Shown here: positions 45,981 to 56,300 of the stretch, piece by piece
Position numbering within the stretch: the stretch's first letter is position 1
How the letters are laid out: every line of letters begins with the position of its first letter
DNA from: Adiantum capillus-veneris
Lineage: Eukaryota > Streptophyta > Polypodiopsida > Polypodiales > Pteridaceae
Reading direction: 5' to 3'
Length of the DNA: 64,000 nt
Assembly: GCA_014529385.2 (NCBI GenBank)
Contig: CM043950.1
Span: 156,953,545 to 157,017,544 of the forward strand
Notes under the pieces: generated by a model
The model's database searches: none
The model's input: only the letters and a program-made list of their open reading frames with translations
Told to the model about the DNA's origin: nothing
Program-made: the position numbers and the translations under genes

Positions 45981-46000
45981 ATGAATAGCCTCTTGTAGTG

Positions 46001-46062
46001 TTATTTTGCCTCTCATTAGGTACGATATTAGCTTGGACGTCTATATTTTTGTGTTATTTTAA
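46001..46062 (+). pseudogene. Small pre-gag ORF, copy 1, 3' part
   Basis: Reads ILPLIRYDISLDV then YIFVLF and TAA at 46060-46062. It is the continuation of 30370-30523 across the CACTA insertion. Confidence 0.7.
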
Positions 46063-46083
46063 GCATTAGGACATGCATAGGCC

Positions 46084-46302
46084 ATGGATAATGGCCCAGG
46101 AATAGAGGTTTTTCCCTTTCATTTTACTCCACACATTAGAATAAACGTTGCAATTAGTAGAAAGATACATTTTCAACAACGAATGGTGTTCATGTTTGGT
46201 GCCCAAAGAGTAGGAGAAATTCTTGCATCACCAAACCCTGTCATTCTACCTCTCATCAACTACCACACTTCTTTTGATGTACATGTGTTCATTTTATTTT
46301 AA
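46084..46302 (+). CDS. Small pre-gag ORF, copy 2
   Basis: ATG at 46084 (MDNGPGIEVFPFHF) gives 72 codons and ends FDVHVFILF. It follows copy 1 by 21 bp. Shared pattern with copies 1 and 3: a hydrophobic start, then K(I/L)xFQ, then (I/V)LPL(I/V) and a hydrophobic tail. It is intact and of unknown function. Confidence 0.6.
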   Translation: MDNGPGIEVFPFHFTPHIRINVAISRKIHFQQRMVFMFGAQRVGEILASPNPVILPLINYHTSFDVHVFILF

Positions 46303-46336
46303 AATGAAGTGCAGCCCGGCAAAATAGTGTGTATGT

Positions 46337-46882
46337 TTGTTTTTTCTTTGTCCAAGTTGTTACAAGAAACAAAAAAAGATCATTTGTTCTAACAGGGAAT
46401 GTGTGTGCAGTGAAAGTTCAATCCTTAGAGATCTAGCTCTATTACCAATTGAGTTGCAAGAGCAAGTAGTAAGGCGTCTCCCTCATAACAAGAGGGTGGT
46501 GAAGTTAAGACGAAAGGTCCTACGCGTGGATTCCATTTTCCTCTTGTTGTTGGGCACTAAGGAAGACCGCGCATTCATCCAACTAGTGTGTGCCCTAAGA
46601 TTGGTAAATAGAGTGAAATCTGGCGTTTGGTGAGTGCATTTCACCATTGAGGAAGACTCTTCAGGAAACTTGCGGCCAGAGTTCATGCTTCATAGACTCA
46701 CATTTGGTGAATTTTTCCCTCATTTGCGTCTTATTAATAGTCTTCCTTTCGCTTTCAACAAAGGAGATAGGGAGCTATTCAGAGCTTGTCTTAATAAAGA
46801 GAGCATAGAGAAGATTGCAAATTTGTATAAATTCTCATCCTTCTCTACTTTCTATGACACTTTGTTCATAGAGACATTGTAA
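46337..46882 (+). pseudogene. Unknown pre-gag module, copy 1 (one nonsense codon)
   Basis: One frame with TGA at 46631-46633. LQEQVVRRLPHNKRVVKL, RAFIQLVCALRLVNRV and RLTFGEFFPHLRLINSLPFAF align with copy 2 (46947-47387: LYEIVRRLPHFDCVEL, LVFIQTACALGIVEQV, RLSFEEFQPFLELINSLPFCF). It looks helical and repeat-like. No domain is recognised. Confidence 0.6.
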
Positions 46883-46946
46883 ATCTCTTTATGCTTTTGA
46901 ATGATTTAACCATACTCCTAAGGAGTTTTTGTCCAGGAATTTTGTA

Positions 46947-47387
46947 GCACAAGTGGAGTCTTTAAATCTTGCAAACTTGATTGGACTTGATGAGGATGTT
47001 CTTTATGAAATTGTGAGAAGGTTGCCTCACTTCGACTGTGTGGAACTCGAAGGAAAGGAGCTCCTAGTCAATTGCTACTTTCTCACGGCCTTCGACGAGC
47101 ATGAAGATCTAGTTTTTATACAAACCGCTTGTGCGTTGGGAATTGTAGAGCAAGTGCAATTTATCACTTGGGACGTGGTTGCTCTTTTGGATCCAGAAAA
47201 TGAAGTTCTAGAGATTTTTGTTTATCGCCTTAGCTTTGAAGAATTTCAACCCTTCTTAGAGCTCATCAATAGTCTACCTTTTTGTTTTGATCAAACAAAT
47301 CGAGACCTCATTGAAGCTTGGATAGCTGAAGAAGAAAACCTAGAGTGGTATTTTCTTACTTCTTCATTTGCAGGCGAGTGGTTCTAA
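46947..47387 (+). CDS. Unknown pre-gag module, copy 2
   Basis: The open frame begins with a TTG-led stretch at 46929 and has no early ATG; the first conserved residues are VESLNLANLIGLDEDV. It ends 50 bp before the gag ATG. It is a clear relative of copy 1, so the module was tandemly duplicated. It may be expressed by reinitiation or splicing. Function is unknown. Confidence 0.55.
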   Translation, partial: AQVESLNLANLIGLDEDVLYEIVRRLPHFDCVELEGKELLVNCYFLTAFDEHEDLVFIQTACALGIVEQVQFITWDVVALLDPENEVLEIFVYRLSFEEFQPFLELINSLPFCFDQTNRDLIEAWIAEEENLEWYFLTSSFAGEWF

Positions 47388-47436
47388 ATCTCTATTGTAT
47401 CCCTTATTGTAACTCGTGTTGTAATCTTTCATAATA

Positions 47437-50400
47437 ATGGAGAGCCAACGCCAAATGTCTGGATATCCTCTTTTCTTTGGAGAGCCTGGAGAGGATGCAG
47501 AATTATTTTTAGCAAATTTCAAGATGTCTTGCCGTATCAAGAGGATAGTAACCGATCAAGAACGTGTAGAAATGTTTGAGGTGGTCCTTAGGAAAGATGC
47601 TAGTACTTGGTTTGACTCTTTGCCTGAGGAAGTTAAGGGGAATTACACAAAAGTTTTGAATCGTTTTAAGAGATACTTCTTTGATCCCCAAAACACTCAA
47701 AAACTATGGCAAGACATTGTTTCTCATAAGCAAAAATACTTAGATGACTACTACTTGTACAAGCAAGAGTTTCTACGTCTTTGGGCTCTATGGATACGAA
47801 ATGTTGCTAACCCTGGTGATGGTGCAGAATTTTTAAAGAAGGAGAGGTTCATAGCCGGACTCTTTCCTGACCTTAAGGTAAAAGTTGAGGCGGGTGCACC
47901 TGCTACTTTTGATGCAGTTGAAACTAGGGCTTCTGAGAAGTATAGGAAACTCAAGTGCTTAAGGGGAGAGGTTCCAATAGAAGGTCTTAGACCCAAAGGT
48001 AAGTCACAAGCATCAACATCTAGGGAGCTTCCTGAGGTAACGGCTAAAGTGGTTGAAAAGTTAAATGAATCTTTAAGCAGTCTGTCAATTCACCTTGCAC
48101 AAGCAGTAGGTCCAAAGGGACAAGCAAAGAAGTCAGAAGAGAGAGAGCCACGAACTAGGAGAGTCTTGCAATGTTGGAATTGCGGAGAGTCTGGACATGG
48201 GATGTATAATTTTCCTTGGCCCCGTGGAGAGCCAGGGAGACCTAACTTGAATTACCCAGTGATGAATGCAGGAGAAGGAGCTTGTCAACAACCAAGGCTT
48301 CTACAAAGGCCAAATGGACCAAGACCACCTTTGCCAGACCCAAATGTGCATGTGGTAGAGGTGACAAATTCAAGAGAGGTTGACATGGAAGCAAATGGCA
48401 TTAAGCGTGTCTGAGGGAAAGGTAAGGAGAAAGAAGGAGTTACATCACAAAGTGACCATGGACGAGAAAAGAAGGCAAAGGAGACCAAGGAAGCTAAGAG
48501 GACTCGACGTCGTATCAACCTCCAAGACTTTCCTCTTGGACATGGAATGGCTCCATACAACCTGTTGGAAGACATGAGAGGTAAGGGTCCTGATATCTCA
48601 TGGCCTGAATTTCTTGCATTATGTCCACAAGTTAGGAGGGATTTAACAAGGGCAGTTAGCACTAGGAGAAAGGTAAAAGAGAGTGTGCCTGTTGTAAAAA
48701 TTGCACAAGCTGAAATGAATGAGGACATTACACCTGTGCTAGATTGTTACATAAAAGGGAGATTGGTTAGGAAAGGTCTAGTGGATGGGGGTGCACAAAT
48801 TTGCATCACGACAGAGGGACTCATGCAAAAACTAGGCATGCACATCCATGAGACACCTGAAATTAAGGTCAAGATGGCAAACAATAGCAAGGCTAGGTGT
48901 GTAGGCATTTGTAAAAATGTTTTTGTGGAGGCCTTTGGCATTAAGAAGGCAGTGGATTTCTATGTCATGTCTACCAAAGGAAATGGCTACCCATTTATCC
49001 TAGGGAGACCATGGCTAATGAAAATGCGAGCTTTGCAGGATTGGGAGAGTGGAAAGCTAATTTGCAGGAACGACAATCATAAGAAGGTTGTCTTTGACAT
49101 GAAGGAGCAACGCCAAGAGGAGCTCCATGAAGAATCATCTCAAAGTGAGACGGAAGAAGGTTGGACCGATAGCACTTCAGAAGAAGAAAGTAGCGGCAGC
49201 ATTACTGAAGAGGAGTCTTCCATCGAAGTCATGGGGGTAAGGTTTAAGCCAAGCAACCAAGAGACCTGTTGTCAAGGCTTGGAGGAGGTAGGTCCTCAAG
49301 AGAACGAAGGTGTTCAAGATGAAGGGATGCTGGAAGGTATGCTATCAACAACACTTACAAAGGATGAAAGAGAGGAGTTCAAATGTGTGCTAAGGAAGTT
49401 TCCTAGGCTTTTTGCTAAAGACTACACCGACGTGCATGGGGTAGATGTTGTTCAACACAAGATTGAGTTAAAGCCTGAGGCCACACCTAAAGCTCAGAAG
49501 CTACGAAGTCTAGGAGTTATAAAGGAGCAGGCTCTACTCAAGGAGGTAAGAAAGCTTCTAGCAGCAGGTTTCATTTATCCAGTGGAGAATTCAGAGTGGG
49601 TCTCTCCTGTTGTTGTCACTCCTAAGAAAAATGGCAAGTGGAGGGTGTGTGTGGATTACCGTCCCCTCAATGAGGCAACAAAAAGAGATCACTTTCCCCT
49701 CCCATTCCAGGATGAGATACTAAATGAGGTAGCTAGTCATGAGAAGTACACTGTGTGCGATGGTTACTCAGGTTACTTTCAAATAGGTATTGCATTGGAG
49801 GATCAATTGAAAACAACCTTTATCACTCCTTGGGGTTGTTATGCTTTTAGAGTCATGCCATTTGGTCTGACAAATGCTCCTGCAACATTCCAACGTTTCA
49901 TGAATATGGTGTTTCAAGAATTCTTTGGAAAGTCAATTAGGGTGTTCATTGATGATTTCTGTATTTATAGCTCAAAATCCTTGCATCTACAAAGAGTAGA
50001 AGAAGTTTTAAAGAAGCTCTACAACATGGGAGGTCAACTCAACCTCGACAAGTGCCATATAGGTGAGGATGAAGTAATCTTGCTTGGTCATAAAGTTTCT
50101 TACAAAGGCATTGAAGTGGATCCTTCAAAGGCAAAGGCTCTTATTGAGCTACCATCACCCAAGAGTCTTAAGGAGGTCATCTCATTCATTCAAAAGGTGA
50201 AGTATATGTCACGCTTCATTCACTTAGCCTCGGAGTTACTTCACCCTTTGCAAAAGTTGACACAACAAGTAGAATTTGCATGGTCTGATGAGCTTGAAGA
50301 GTACTTTTGTAACATTAAAGACATTTTGTCAGAGCTACGAACACTCATGCCTCCTTGTTGGGAGTACACATTCTTTGTTAGCTCTAGTGCTGGGAAAGAA

Positions 50401-52668
50401 ACAATTGGTGCAGTTTTGCTACAACAAGATCCCTACAGTACCAGGATGCGGCCCATCTACTTTGCTAGTAGGGTCATGAATGCTTTAGAGAGAGGCTACA
50501 CGGAGGCAGAACTCATGATGCTTTCTCTCATGTTTGCGATAAGGAAGTTTAGATCCTACTTGCTCCCAAAACCTTTTGTAGTCCTCACCGCAGAGAATTT
50601 GTTCCCTTGGGTGTCATCTCAAATGAATCTTAGTACTAGGATCTCAAAGTGGATTATGGAGTTGCAAGAGTTTCAATACTCTTTCAAGGTAGAAGATAGT
50701 GTGCGTGAACAATTGGCAGGGATTCTCACTTATAGGATGCATGAAAAGGAGATTAAGGTGCCTGAAGTAAAGACCCTATCATTGCCACCACCAAAAAGTA
50801 TTCCTAATGATTTTACCTTGTTCTTTGATGGAGCTTTTCGTCGAGCCACAGGAAAAGCAGGGGGAGGGCTAGTGTTGCTCAACCCAAGTGGAGAGGTGGT
50901 CATGAAAGAGAAGTTCAATCTACCAAGTTCAGCTAGCAACAATGAAGCAGAATATGACACACTACTTCATGGTTTAAAAATATGCATTGGCCATGGTATA
51001 CAACGTCTCATGGTAAAAGGGGATGCACTTCTCATTGTGAAGTAGATTTTAGGCATTTGGGCATGCAAAAATGAAAGACTAAGGGCCAAAGTTCATACCA
51101 TCCGTAGGCTATTTAATCAATTTGAGGAGGTGCAATTATATCATATTCCTAGGAAACAAAATGAAGATGCTGATTTACTTGCACAACAAGCCGTTGCATG
51201 TGTAAAGAAAGAAGTGCAGGTCATCATGGTGGCGGCAGCTGTGAAGCAACTGGAGTCATTGGCTCCCATCATTGGCTACATTTTGGAGGGTGAGTTTCCA
51301 CAAGACTTCACAAAAGCTCAGAAGAGGAGACTCATGAAGAAGGCAAGCATGTATCTCTTCCTAGAAGGCTCCCTCTATCAAAGAGGGAAGGATAAAGTGT
51401 GCAAAAGAGTACCAACTATCGCGGAAATTCCAGCCATTCTAAAAGGTTTGCATGAAGAGGCATGTGGTGGTCATTTTTCCCAAGAATTAACTGTGAAGAA
51501 GATTTTGCTTGCGGGGTATGTTTGGCCAAGTCTGTATGTGGATGTCCAACATTGGTGTAAAACTTGTCACAATTGTCAAGTAAATGGGAATAGAAGATTG
51601 ATTTATGGTCCAAGGCAAATCGTGCTTGCAAATGGACCCTTTGAAATGTGGGGCATTGATGCTATGGGTCCTCTGCCTAGGAAAAAAAATGGTAAACTCT
51701 ACATTCTAGTGGCTGTAGACTATATGACTAGGTGGGTGGAAGCACAAAGTGTGGCAAAGGTAAATGAGAGGACAGTGACCAAATTCGTCTACACTCACAT
51801 TTGTTGTAGATTTGGCACACCTTTGGAGATTGTTTCTGATAATGGTCCAGGGTTTAGAAAGGGATTGCTCACAGAAGTCTGTGAAGAACTTCACATTCTA
51901 CATCGTCACAGTACACCCTACTATCCCCAATCAAATGGTTTGGTAGAAAAAGCTAATGGTGTCATTGCAGGCATCATTAGAAAGATGGTGAAAAACAAGA
52001 CAAAGTTGTGGGATGACTTCTTGGATGGTGCCTTGTGGGCGTATCGAACCACATATAGGGAAGCCACGGAGTTCACACCATTTCACTTGGTCTATGGTCA
52101 AGAGGCTTTACAGCCAATTGAGCTAAACATTCCAACAATGCGACTTCATGGCAAATCAGCACAAGATGATCAAGAAGCATGGATGGATTGACTTCTTACC
52201 TTAGCTGAGCTTGAGTGGAAAAGAGAAGCAGCATACGAGTCCTATAAGAGGAAAGCCACACAGACAAAGGAGAAGCTTGACAAGAAACTGAAGGACAAAG
52301 GCATCAATGAAGGAGATCTTGTGCTAAGGTATGACAATCGACTCGATAATTGTTTTGATGCCAAATTTGAAACAAGATGGCAGGGGCCATACGTAGTCAA
52401 GAAGGCTTTCAATTCAAGTTACTATCAACTTATGGACTTGAATGGGAAAGAGCACTCCAGGAAGGTAAACGGCTATCGCTTGAAGCCTTACTTGAGTCGC
52501 CTTCTACCAAAGGATCTACCAGAGCAAAAGGCTACTATCCCATGTAAGTATTGTTCCATGAAGCATGAGTGTAACACAAACCAAAATTCCAAGGGGCCAA
52601 ACAATAAAGATCTTGTCAAGGACTCTGAAGCACTCTCTTTGGAAAAGATTCTTTATGATGGTACATGA
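47437..52668 (+). pseudogene. Tat-like Ty3 gag-pol, one frame with three nonsense codons
   Basis: ATG at 47437. Gag reaches about 48170, then a knuckle (CWNCGESGHGMYNF) whose last cysteine is phenylalanine. TGA 48412-48414 separates gag from pol in the same frame. Protease: LVDGGAQICITTEG, FILGRPWLMKM. RT about 49480-50130: VVVTPKKNGKWRVCVDYRPL, MPFGLTNAPATFQRFM, VFIDDFCIYS. The native RNase H (about 50350-50600) has lost its usual acidic start (VSSSAGKETIGAVLL). A second, archaeal-type RNase H follows (LFFDGAFRR, NNEAEY, GDALL, ADLLA), with TAG 51043-51045. Integrase: HEEACGGHF..CKTCHNCQ, GIDAMGP, SDNGPGF, LVEKANG. TGA 52189-52191 precedes the GPY/F-like tail. There is no frameshift in 1,744 codons. 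Confidence 0.95.
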
Positions 52669-52680
52669 ATATACCATCAT
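52655..52680 (+). other. Hairpin with the pol stop in its loop, Ty3 element
   Basis: Arms ATGATGGTA and TACCATCAT (9 bp) enclose the loop CATGAATA. The TGA at 52666-52668 is the pol stop. Confidence 0.85.
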
Positions 52681-52692
52681 CCTGGGGGAGGG
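52681..52692 (+). other. Polypurine tract of the Ty3 element
   Basis: CCTGGGGGAGGG is followed by CTAA and the LTR start TGATAGCC. Confidence 0.9.
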
Positions 52693-52696
52693 CTAA

Positions 52697-55081
52697 TGAT
52701 AGCCGTTTTTCGGCTCTCTGTGATTGCCATAGTGAGTTATCCCCCCCTATCAAATCACTCAAACACTATGGTTACCCTCACCCTTTCACTGTATATAGGT
52801 GCGTGTGAGTTAGGGGACTTTTCCCATATCTCCTTACTGAAATAAAAAACCCTCAATTAGCTAGTCATTGGGCTAGTTGAGCCAAAAAAATAAAAAAAAT
52901 AAAAAATATAAGTATATTATGGCCCATGCGTATGTAAATATTTCTTTGTATATAGGGCCTAAATAAAAGATTTTTTCATAATTCTTTTGGTATTTATTTA
53001 AATATTTCTACCTAGGTGTGTGTTATTTATGCTCTGTACATTGCCTCACCATTACCACAATTTTTCTTACCATTTTTCATACTCTTTATTCCATATAGAA
53101 ATATTTTCATGTAAGCTTCTCTTATATTTGGTGTAACTCCACCCCAACAAAAATCCAAAAAAACTAGTTTTATTTATGTGTATATTTTTTTCACTATTGT
53201 GATTTTTCCCTTCCTACATCTATTTTGTTTTTTTTTTTCTAAAAAATTAGAACACCAAAAATATTTATCTTTTTATGGTAGCCTCATAATGAGAGAGATT
53301 TCTTTTGACCTCTTTATATTTTTTCCACTTATATTATTTATATTTGACATGTAAATATTTTTTAGACCCCCGATATTTGATTTTCTTAGTTGTACTATTC
53401 ACTTATATCATGATCTCAACAATATCTTCAATTATAGACCTACCAAATAAGGTCAAGGGTAGGTGGCATGCATACATGCACTATGGAGGACTCACTCTTG
53501 GAGGTATTCAAAAGAATCATCCAAAGAAGGACCCCACAAGGACCTTGTGCAGTGGAAAAAAACGGTCGGTTTTGCTGAATTTTTAAAGTTCACTTGCTCT
53601 CCGAATTTGAAAAGGTGATACAAACAAAAGTTGTAGCTCATGGGCTGAAATTTTGCCTCAAATTGTTTCATATTTTTTTGAGCTACGAGCTGTGAGCTAT
53701 GATTTTATTAGTGGACCCCAGTTTTCCCATGCTATGCAGCCACACTCTCTCTTCCACTTTATCATTTTCCTCTTTCACACACACTTCTCCACTCATCATC
53801 CCCACCTCTCTCACCACTCCTCTCTGCACCCTACTCACCTTCTCCTCAACCTTGAAGAATAAGAGAAACCATGGTGAACTCATACCTCCCACACACAATT
53901 CCATTCCAAAATTGACCACCTAGTCTCATTTTTCCTCCTCCAAATTACCCATATCTATAAAAAAAACCACAAAATTCAGCCTCTTCTCTTAAAAGACAGC
54001 ATCATGGTGGTTGATTACTCAGCTTCAATTACCTTGTCTCTCAAGGAAGGTCAAGAGTGGAGAAAAAATGTATCGTCAAAGCTAGTGGACCGTCAACAAG
54101 CGTCAAAATTGGCCCTACTCAAGACACTTGGAGCATCAACCTTGTAAGAAATCCACCTTTTCTTACCTCTTAAGAGTTTTTCTTCCTTATTTGTATCCTA
54201 CATGGATACTCCCATTGTAAATATCCAATTCCATCTGTAAATTAATACTAACTCTACTAACACTAACCCACTATGAAAAGTCCTATCACCTCCATTTCTC
54301 TCCTCTCTCTTTCCCCACCAACTTCTTGATAATTCCAAGCAAAAAAAATTAGATAAATTGCTAAAAATCTAACCCAACCATGGCTAGAGGAGTAACCCTA
54401 GCCTTCAAAATTGCTATAAAAGGAGGGTGTAGCTAGCACAAAAAGGGGGGAGAAGAAAGAGCACTATGCTATAGCTTGAGAAGCCAAGCTCAACCTCTTG
54501 AGAAGGAGCCCTTGAGTGGAATCTCATTGTCATTAGGCATATGTATGTGTTGTATTAGGGGTGATTAGCAATGGAACTCTATGCCATTGTAAGAGAGAGG
54601 GATCATTAAATTGAGAGTAGGAAATCATCATTTCTCCTACTAGTGTAAGCCCAACATTTGCTGAATCAAGGAGGGTGAATTTGGACTAAGCATGGATACC
54701 TTGTCTCCCTTCCAATGTGAAGTCATGGACGACAATGATGTGTAAGTGTCTTGGTGTTTTATTTAAGTTCTTGATAGCTTGTCTCCTGGTATTGTTATCA
54801 ATTTAGCCATAAATCCCACATGCTGTAAGAGGGTGACAGGGTGGAGAGGACTCCCCTGGCCTTAAGACAGTGATTGGGGTGGATTTTTTCTTGTGATATG
54901 TTGTGCTGTAATTTACTCAGGCTATGTTGAACAAATACTAATATCACTTTCATTGGTCATGACAGATTTGTAAGAAGGCATTAGTGCAACAAGCACCCCC
55001 TTCCCCCTTCTCTCTCTTTCTTACATATATATATTTATGTTTGCTTGATCATTAACGATACACTTCAAAGCAGCCCGAGCA

Positions 55082-55159
<78 letters not shown>

Positions 55160-55418
55160 TTTCAGTGTGTGAGAGTGTTCCATTGGTGTTAGGGTTAGTG
55201 TAAATTCCTTGCTTGTTTGTGGGTTGCTCTAACGATTCTCCTCTTTTGCGTCCTAGTTCGCTCTTAAACTAGGTGGTGCCCCTTGTGTAGTTGGGATTTG
55301 GCTGTGGGTTTGTTGTTTTGGTTTGTGTTGTGTTGTGCCCCAGCCCCATTGAGCAGCACGGGAGCCTTGAAGGGTGTCTAGAGGTTGCTCTTCTTGTTGC
55401 CCGCCCCAGACCGCCTCA
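52697..55418 (+). repeat. Full-length 3' LTR of the Ty3 element, 2.7 kb
   Basis: Starts TGATAGCCGTTTTTCGGCT and ends CCGCCTCA. The part missing from the 5' LTR is 52874-54987. It contains a segment (AGTGGACCCCAGTTTTCCC near 53712) also found in the LTRs of the gag-protease element, so the two families are related. No gene inside; (CT)n 55084-55157. Confidence 0.9.
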
Positions 55419-55422
55419 ACGT
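55419..55422. repeat. Target-site duplication ACGT, right copy
   Basis: Matches 29679-29682. Confidence 0.85.
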
Positions 55423-56145
55423 ATAAGATAAGATCGCAGAATTTGCACACCATATATGGTGAAGGCCGCAATTGAGAATGAGAGAGATATGAGGACTGCG
55501 TTCTGTCAATGATAAACGTAAGAAGGATGCTAAAGGAACGTCCAAAGATGTGAGAGACGTCACCCAAAAAAGGCAGGGTAAAGGAGACGTTAATAATAAA
55601 AGAGTCCTCAAAATAGAGTGGCGTGAGACGCAAGATTGACGGCCACAATACGAAGAGCAAAAAGCTAAATCTTCTCGAAAATGTTAACGCCAAAATAAGA
55701 AAAACGATCGCGGACGCTTCACGAAGAAGTAGGACGAAGAAAGCTACGTCAAGCTCAATTGCAGTAAAAACAGTATAACTTTCTACTGCGAACTCCGATT
55801 GACGCAAACCTAGAACTCAAATCGAAGAGCTCGAGGAGACGAACAAGTTTTGGATGAAAAATGCCATTGCGCTTTTTTCATTTCTCCAAATTTTGAGCAG
55901 AACAGCAAGAAAAATTGAGATGAAGTTCATGGTGTCATCAACAAGAAAACGTAATCAACGATTAGATTGATTAGCAATAAACGCCACACAAAACACTAAT
56001 CATATTCTTCTTAACACAAAACAACCACAGTTAACAAGAATCAATGCTCAAAAATAAAATTTGTAGCAATTTTTGAATCTTACATGCAAATCGCATACAC
56101 ATACTATTTTGTCACCATGAATTGAATCGGCGCGTGATCATTACT
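55423..56145 (-). other. Copia leader between PBS and gag
   Basis: Non-coding on the minus strand. No gene is seen. Confidence 0.8.
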
Positions 56146-56157
56146 GCTCTGATACCA
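56146..56157 (-). other. Copia primer binding site (initiator tRNA-Met)
   Basis: TGGTATCAGAGC on the minus strand directly follows the 5' LTR. It is the standard plant copia PBS. Confidence 0.97.
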
Positions 56158-56300
56158 TGTTGAGATGTAGAGAGAAAGAGAGAGAGACGAGACAAGAGAA
56201 ACACCATATACGCTGCCAAAGACTGATTCATGTTGAGGACAAGATACAAATATATAGGTGAGACCAAGTTGAGTAGAGTGAGCCATATATAGCTCCAACA
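56158..56300 (-). repeat. Copia 5' LTR (143 bp)
   Basis: Same termini as 25088-25230, followed by the PBS and bordered by TTCAC at 56301-56305. Confidence 0.95.

Larger units (their letters stand above)
30524..46000 (-). mobile_element. CACTA (En/Spm) DNA transposon, third level of the nest
   Basis: The terminal inverted repeat CACTACAAGAGG lies at 30524-30535 and, inverted, at 45989-46000. TSD is TTA, and subterminal AGCGACG/CGTCGCT motifs lie at both ends. The minus strand carries a TNPD-type transposase gene (43913 to about 32743) and a second TNPA-like gene (32470-31160). A gag-protease LTR element splits the transposase. Without it the element is about 8.0 kb. Confidence 0.97.
29683..55418 (+). 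mobile_element. Tat-like Ty3 retrotransposon, second level of the nest
   Basis: LTRs lie at 29683-30290 (internally deleted) and 52697-55418, with TSD ACGT, a shared PBS-like site, gag-pol on + and a PPT. The LTRs differ at about 13 of 600 aligned bases. The CACTA element sits in its leader, inside a small ORF. Upstream of gag it carries two copies of that small ORF and a duplicated unknown module. Dual RNase H points to the Tat lineage. Confidence 0.95.
25088..56300 (-). mobile_element. Ty1/copia retrotransposon, outermost level of the nest
   Basis: LTRs of 143 bp at 25088-25230 and 56158-56300 differ at four positions and are flanked by TTCAC. The PBS for initiator tRNA-Met and a PPT are in place. 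About 5.5 kb of copia sequence remains (25088-29682 and 55423-56300). The rest is the Ty3 element inserted near the gag start. The element is on the minus strand and its polyprotein is broken. Confidence 0.95.

Noticed and set aside
48412-48414. Programmed stop-codon readthrough between gag and pol
   Set aside because: The related gag-protease element has its stops at other places, and this TGA fits a CGA-to-TGA mutation, so decay is simpler.
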